Source: Candidatus Omnitrophota bacterium
GTDB taxonomy: Bacteria > Omnitrophota > Gorgyraeia > 2-01-FULL-45-10
Reading direction: 5' to 3'
Length of the DNA: 8,084 nt
Assembly: GCA_003140915.1 (NCBI GenBank)
Contig: PLLI01000105.1
Location: 1 to 8,084, forward strand
Notes under the pieces: model-generated
What the model saw: only the letters and a program-made list of their open reading frames with translations
Database searches by the model: none
Told to the model about the DNA's origin: nothing
Shown here: positions 1-7,300 of the stretch, piece after piece
How positions within the stretch are numbered: position 1 is the first letter of the stretch
Layout: each line of letters starts with the position of its first letter
Translations under genes and position numbers: made by a program

Positions 1-1
1 A

Positions 2-1335
2 TGTTTTGGGTTCCAGGAAAACAAAAATATAATAAATGACACTAATATACCAAACGACGAATACCAGTCAATGCTTGTCGATCTCGAACAAAGAGGAAGC
101 CAGGACATAGAAGACTTAAAGGTTGCGGGTAATACATACAATACACCCAATGATGTAAGTTATCGATATACGGTTCTCTGCGATTATGAGACACGAGCGC
201 CACCTTCGAGCATAAAAGGCCTCGTTGAGATCATCGCCGCAAATCCTGATCGAGGTTGCTTACAACCAGCATTAGGTCTCTCTGATATAGAGACGTGGCA
301 TGGCTGGCGGGCGAGTTTAACATACCTATGGATGCAGCATATTCCAGAGACGGTTTTTAGAATTATGAATAGATTTGGTTTCTATGGCAAAGGCATTGTG
401 GATAATAAGATGTATATTGATAGAATAATTGGCACTCCCGATAAACCTATTGAAGCGCTTCCTGTAGATATAATGAGCCATGATACCATAGAAGCTCTTT
501 ACCTAAACCCGGCTTGGGTCCATACCATAAAATTCATAGAGAATCCGGCGAGAAATTCGATCACTGAATATGTGCAGGGCTTGCGATGGACAGTCGGCGA
601 TATTAAAAATATCGGTTATATGTTTAAGTCGATACAATTCTTGATTGATAAAACAAAACAGCTATATGCGCATATTACCGGGGTTCGTTTTGAAAAGCCC
701 TGGAGACGCGATAACGAAGCCTCACCCTCATTCTCCGCTAAATATGTCGCAAACTTTCCTACACGCAACGTCATCAATCCTTTTCTATATCTGACATGGA
801 TAGTAATTGAAACCTTTGCTGTGCCGAAAAGCGGAATGATTGCACTTAAAGACACACCGCTACAAATGTGGAGCTTTATAGGGTTAATAACTTTACTTGT
901 CATTTTACCGAAACTTTATTCGACTTTTATAGATTTAATAGATGCATCACGTGCGCTTATTGCCGGCGACCTCGGAAAAGCACGAGGAATTTTGCGGCTT
1001 ACCGGGAAAAAAGCCGTAGCGGGTTTAGTGGATATAGTAGTATCGCCTTTTGCATATTTCCCGGATGCTATAAATGGGGTCGTTAGGGCAGCTACCGCAT
1101 CTATGGTTATTATAGCTGGTAAGGTCAAATGGAAACCTCAGGCTGACATTGAGAGAGAAATGGCACATTTAACTCTCAAAAATCTTTCAAAATATACATG
1201 GCATGTTCCGGTAGTTGCAACAGTATTCGTGGGGGCAGCATTATGGCTAGATATATACTTACACCCGATCATGCTTATTATGTTATTCACATGGCTTGTA
1301 ATGCCCATATCAACAGTTACCGGTAGCATAGAGAT
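2..1335 (+). other. Domain: GT2/GT84-like glucosyltransferase core (C-terminal half) with membrane helices
   Basis: Residues 61-63 read D-Y-E, in C-D-Y-E-T-R-A-P, at the place of the L-D-A-D-T metal-binding motif of processive GT2-type enzymes. Further on come G-C-L-Q-P, then F-Y-G-K-G-I-V-D (NdvB-like G-K-G-I-Y-D), then M-S-H-D with Asp161, then Q-G-L-R-W at 192-196, which fits the Q-x-x-R-W acceptor-site motif. Hydrophobic segments follow at about nt 782-825, 866-940, 1016-1130 (amphipathic, interfacial) and 1205-1331 (two helices). The stretch around nt 1040-1180, with P-D-A-I-x-G-V-V-R and K-W-K-P, resembles the L-D-A-I-x-R-T-L ... L-L-E-W region after the NdvB GT84 domain. OpgH/MdoH is the nearest alternative, since it shares S-H-D and R-W. 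Family placement was made by eye, not by profile search. Confidence 0.7.
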
Positions 1336-4300
1336 AACGTCTGCGCAACGCAAAGGTTTTATATTTAAACTATCTGATATGACTGCTGAATCAGAAAAGG
1401 CAAAGGCGGAGCCTGCCTTTAGAGGATCTTACACACCAACCGAAGTATTAAAGGCAAAATTTTGGCCAAGCCTTACAAAGGTGTTTGCCGCGTTCTTTTC
1501 ACTCTTATTGGTCTTAGCTAATCCCAGTGCTTCCGCTCAACCTCCTGTGCAGTCTATGGGAGCCACACAAGTTGCTTCATCTCAAAACAGTCAGGCAGAG
1601 GAGATGCGTAATGAGATCATTACAAGAAAATTCAAGCCATTTTTACCGTCCGGGAACGGACGGGAGGGGTATATTCTTTATTCCCACATTAAAGATGATG
1701 GCTACCGCAGCCCTGCGGAAGGCAGGTATTCCCGCCCTGAAGGATTCGCATATCAGGTAAAGATGCTTTACATGACTATAAACGGAAACGCTTCCTTCCG
1801 GGGCTTCACTGCCGCAAATGCCAGAACAGAATTATTGGGCCTGGTGCGGTATCTGAATAAGAATAAATCAAAATGCGGCTTTTTACCTTTATACGTTCTA
1901 TATGGAGAGATAGGCTCCTCAGAAGTGAACATTGATCAGGAAGGTAAAATAAACATGCTTGATAACGCATTTCTTATCCTCGACCTCCTGGCCGCGTATG
2001 GGGGTATTTGCGATTCTAAGGATGAAACAGATAAAGCGATTGCCAAAGAGATCGAGCAATTTCTAAATGAACTCAAATGGAACCTGGTCTTCGATGAAAA
2101 GATAGGGTTGTTCCCGCAGCATTATTATCCCTGGCGGCCGTTTGAACAGAGATTCGATAAAACCGAAGGAGAGTTAAAAGAAGTATATAGCGAGGGTTTT
2201 TTAACTTATTTAGTCGGGTATATACTTGGTGGGCTTGATATAAAGTGGGATGCCCTTGAGCAGGGGGCCGTTCTTAATGAGTCTCCGGATGGAGCTTTTC
2301 GATGGATACCAAAAACAAAGCACGGGGCATTATATCAAATACCGGTATTCCTTTATTTCAATCCGGATTTAAACAAAGCGCTATTTGAGGCCGATCAAAA
2401 TTTAGTTGACGCAAGTTTACGGATAAGCGCGCAAAAGGGATATCTCCTGCCTCCGCTGCCAAGCCCGACACCCGGATCAACCTCGTATCATTATTCAATC
2501 GGTGGTTTAAAAGATTTGGCTGTGGATGTTGTAGACGACAGCTTTTCAAGCCCTGTAGCAGCTGCGGGTTTTGTTGAAGCCGTGTATCCGGGCAGGGGTC
2601 TGTCATTATTAGGCGAAGTGCGGCGATCGGTAGGCTCTCTCCCGGATTCATACGCGCTCCGGGATGGCAAGCCAGTAATTTCTTTATGGTCCGCTACGGA
2701 TAACGCGTTCTTCATGACGGAAGGGCTCTATTCGCAAAAGACCCGTTCCGATATCTTGAACGCATTAAGGCACCTGCCGCAAGGACAAAAACGTTATGAG
2801 CGGTTGCAGGGAATATTAAATAGAGTGATTACTTTTAAACCCGTCCCCAGCGAGGGTGAAGTACGCAAGTTAAGATCAATCACTGAGAATAAAAATATTT
2901 CCAGGGTTTCATTACTGACAAAGAATACCGTTCAGTTTGCTTTTCCGATGAATATTTCTCCGGCGCATCCGATGACAGGAGACAATAAATTAACGATAAA
3001 TTATCAAAGCCCGGATGAGAAGTGGGGAGGTTATGGGATCAAATTTACTGCTCCACAAAATATACGGGGAAAATGGATAAATATCAGCTATACATCAGAT
3101 AAAGAAGTTTACATTAAGTGCGAATTAAAGAGAAATAATCCCGAAGGCGGGGAAGCAGGCGTAGGGCAGAATGAGAAAATATTATTAAACAAAACGGCAA
3201 ATAGTCAAACGGTATCCTTCTTAGTTCCTGATAATGAAAAGTTTGAAAAAGTTACTGTCATAACATTAGTCGTGGAAACCAGCAGGCTACCCTCTGCAGA
3301 CGCAAACGTTACAATAAATATCAAGGATGTGTCTTTATCTGACGAACCGATCGGAAAGAGGTCGGGAGGGGTCAGCGTATTATTGCAAAGAGCTGTTTCT
3401 GAGATTGCCGCCGCCGCGGTGCAGGGTGTGCCTAAAGAAGGCACCATCGCCGCCGGGTCACTGGAGAAGCGCATCGATGATGTAAAGACGATGGACGAGC
3501 TAAGGGCTTTCGTTCCGGAGATAACCGCGCCCGAACAAGTGGTCACGGATAATGTAAGGAACGCAAGCGTGGAATTAATAAGATTGATCGAAGAATGCCT
3601 TAGAGGCAAATTATCAGATGATGATTCTTTGCTCCTAAATCAAACTCTTCAGATTTTGCAGAATAACCCTGCCTTCTATTACTTTAGCGATATCATACAA
3701 GGCTCCGAAAATTACCTGCTGGGATTTGGCAAGGAGTTCAACGGTAAAAAGATAACAGGCATCTCCGCAGAACTCGCCAAGTCTCTAAGCCAGAGACTGC
3801 TCACTGAATACATATTCCATGAAATATTAGAGACGATAACCCCTCAAGGAGAGCACAAAAATCTCTATACCGGCATACAGAGAAAGGTATTCGGCGAAGA
3901 CAATCCGTTAAAGCGTGAATTAAGAAACCATATTGAGCAGGCATCTGTGATACTAAGCCTGGATGAGAATATGGATCTGGCAAAGGCAAAGGAGTTTGTT
4001 AATAAAGCCAGAGACGCGGGCAAACGGTTACTGGTGATTTTTGACCTGGATAAGACAATCAGCGCGGATAACACGAGAAAAATAAGTGAAAAGATGGCGA
4101 GGTTCATGATAAGGGCGCTCGCCGCAGGTGATGTTGACATAGCGGTGCTTACTATGAGGGATCAGGCTGAGATAGACAGGCGCGTCATCGATCAATTAAA
4201 ACTCTTCGGCATAAATGAGCGGTGGATATACGGTGGGCCCGGCGAAAGACGTTTTATAAGTGTTCCGCATACAGGGGTAGAATATTTCCCGGAGAGAAGA

Positions 4301-7300
4301 TTCAGCGCCGAACAGATAAGGGGCTATAAAGAAAAAATCACCGAGATATTAGGTAAGATGCATATAACGATCGACATGGTTATAAAAGCGGGTATCGGTC
4401 AGGAGACGCCCGAAGACAAAAATTCGATAAGAGAAGAAACTAACGGCTCGTTGACATATGTATTGCGTCGTACGGTATTGGCAGAAGGGCGGGATGTGAG
4501 GGACAATATCATTAGGAAATTACGGGCCATCAGCATTAACGCATATCGCGGCGGGCAGGCTTCCATCGACATCTTCCCGGTCAATAAAGGCGATGCGGCG
4601 GAGGCGGTGGTAAAAGAAACCGCCGAAAGACGAGGAATAGGGCACGATAGCATCGCGGTTGTGGGAGTGGATGATGATTATCGCGGCACGGGCGTAGGCA
4701 GGCCGTTATTGGAAAAGGTAGCTTCGCTGAACGGGCTGCCGCTGACCGGAAGCGCAGAGATAAAAGCTGAAAACGTGGACCAGTCGGAGATCCCAGGCAA
4801 TGCTTATCTGGTGCTGTCGAGAGGGCCGAGAATCTGCCGTGCGGTTTTACAGGCATGCTTCAGGAACCATCCTATTGAGGCCCTGGAGCACAAGACTAGC
4901 AGAGAGTCGGGTGATAAAAATAAGGTAAATATTGTATCGCGGGGCGGCGAGATCATGCGGGGTCGTATGTTCAATACTGAGTTTTTCACTCCGGAGAGAG
5001 AAAAAGCGAACCAGGGGATCGTGACCGTAGCGGTCGATTTTGACCATACTATTATTGCAAGGAACGCGTCATCTGATTATTTTATAAGGCCGGGCATTCT
5101 TGAAGAATTGAAGAAGCTGAGAGATAGCGGAATCCGGCTCGTAGGATTTACTGATAAACCAGCATCGGTAGTTGAACAAATTTTTAAATTGTTCCCGCAA
5201 CTTCAAGAGATATTTGAATTGACTATCCCTCGCGGGGCTTTCTCGATAGATTTCGCGGATATCCAGCGTAAAGGCGAGAGATCGGATGCCTATCAGGAAC
5301 TCAAGAAGGCCTACCAGGGCCGGATCGATGCGGTACTTGAATATTTGAATAAATTCCCCGGCTCGATGAAGGATATCAACCTGCTTGGCTACGCGCTCAT
5401 AATCGACGACCAATTAGAAACAGCAACTGATGAGCATGGGAGGTCGGCGGCGGCGATTCTCCCGTCCGGTCCGGCGTTAGTCTATAATCCGGGAAGATAT
5501 TCTGTGAATGACAAAGGAGCGATGGTGAGCGGAGAACCAGTCGAAGGTATGGCAGAAAAAATAATCAATATCCTGCGAAGTAAAAATGCCGGAACATTCA
5601 CGACCGTAATGACAACGCCGGCAATGCCGTTCACGAGCGTAAATACCGGGGCGCCGGGTCAATTGAATACGAATATGGAAACAATTAATGAGCCGGCCAG
5701 TATGCCGTATGCCGCGACAAATGTCAGTATCAGGACTGCGCTTAATATAGGGCCTTCTGCCGAATTACTATATGTCAAGGAGTTATCGGGCGGAAATAAT
5801 AATGGCGGAGCGAATGATGGACTCACTTTAGAAGTGGCCGGCAATATAGGGAAGATAACGAGTTTAACGGATAAAAAAGAACTGACGGCTCTGAAATTTT
5901 TTATAGTTGATGCCATTTCTAATGCGAAGTGGGCTATAGAAAGAAAGATGCTGGCAGAAAAATATGGCAGTTATGATGCATACAAAAAAATAGCTGAAGC
6001 AGGAAGCTTTACTCCCGAGCAGGTCGAGATCAATATGCAAGCGAGAAAGGCAGGTTTAGAAAACACCAGGTATACGATAGTATGTTATCGTGAAGGGGAA
6101 AATTTAATAGTAAGCGTAATTAATAATGCTGAAGCAAATAAGGAATCGTTCGATTACATGCAGGCGAGCCTTGGATTATCCGAGACAGGAAAGCCTTTAA
6201 GCGAAGAAGAAGAATTGGCCAGGTTGGTGAACGAGGCAGAGGGTGAAGGGACGGGCGCGAAAACTACCGGTTTGGCCCTGATAGCCGCTTCCGGATATGC
6301 TAAGAAACTGGGTGGTAATATCATGCCGTATGCAGGTCCTGGTTATACAGCAATTGTATTAATGCTTCCGAAGTCCGAGAAAGCCGCATCGGCCGCGCCG
6401 GTAGAAAATGCCAATGAAGAGGTATTACAATTGGCAGCGGAGCTTGCCGGATACGGAATTAATCCGTTGGAAGCGGTAAATCTGACGGAAACGCAAGTAA
6501 GAAACGCCGCCGCAAATTATTTGGCCTCAGCTAATAACGCGCCGCCGACCGAAGAGACGCTGGCCAGGACAATACAAGGCATCATAGATAGATTAAATAA
6601 GGCCGCGAGCAGATTCCACGAAGTAGTTATCGTTTGGCCTGAACCCGGACCGCATTCAGTATATCTTGTCAATCCAAGCGGAACGTATATCGTCGGTAAA
6701 GGAGAACGCGCCGATGTCGAAGGATCGCTGATTGGGCCGCTGACCGTCAGGATAGAGAAGCTTAACGCTGCGGAGAAGGCCGGTGGTGCGGCCACACAAA
6801 ATAGTTCAGCTTTTCTGAACAGCCCGGAGATCAAAGAGAGAACTAAAGCGGTCGTCGCAGCGTATAAGTACGCCGGCGAGAGAGAATCTATTGTGAAGAC
6901 GGTGGTAGGAGTACCGGCGGATCTGGACGAAACACAAACTCAGAAGGTGATATTGGAGGCTAACAAAGCATTGGCCGCAAACGGGTATGGCGAACGGGAA
7001 GATAATCATCAGATGATCCAATATAAGATATACGAAGATAATATGCAGGCGACAATGGCCAGTCTTGACGGCGCCATGACGAAAGCCCAGGACGGCTTGC
7101 CGGAAAACGGCAGGGTCGTTGCATTTGTCCTGCAGGATACCGCAGAAGACGGCGTAACGCCGAAGATGCCGGACGATGCGATAGAGAAGTATGGGAATAG
7201 AAAAAATATCACGCTCGTCCTTGATGCTTATAGAGATCGTTTTGCTAAAGTAAAAGCCGGCGCCATAAAGGAGAAGAAAGTGCCCATCTGCCCTTCATTA

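Noticed and set aside
71..73. ATG at 71 as the true start of the giant gene
   Set aside because: The frame is open without a stop to the window edge, no ribosome site is evident before it, and the glycosyltransferase motifs begin only about 35 residues later, which would leave the enzyme without its nucleotide-binding half.
3205..3609. A 134-codon open frame on the minus strand, and similar ones across the window
   Set aside because: They lie inside the giant gene, show no family motif, have low-complexity Ser/Thr/Leu composition and read as antisense shadows.
3818..3832. Zinc metallopeptidase call from H-E-I-L-E
   Set aside because: The essential second His of H-E-x-x-H is Glu, and no supporting fold motif is visible.
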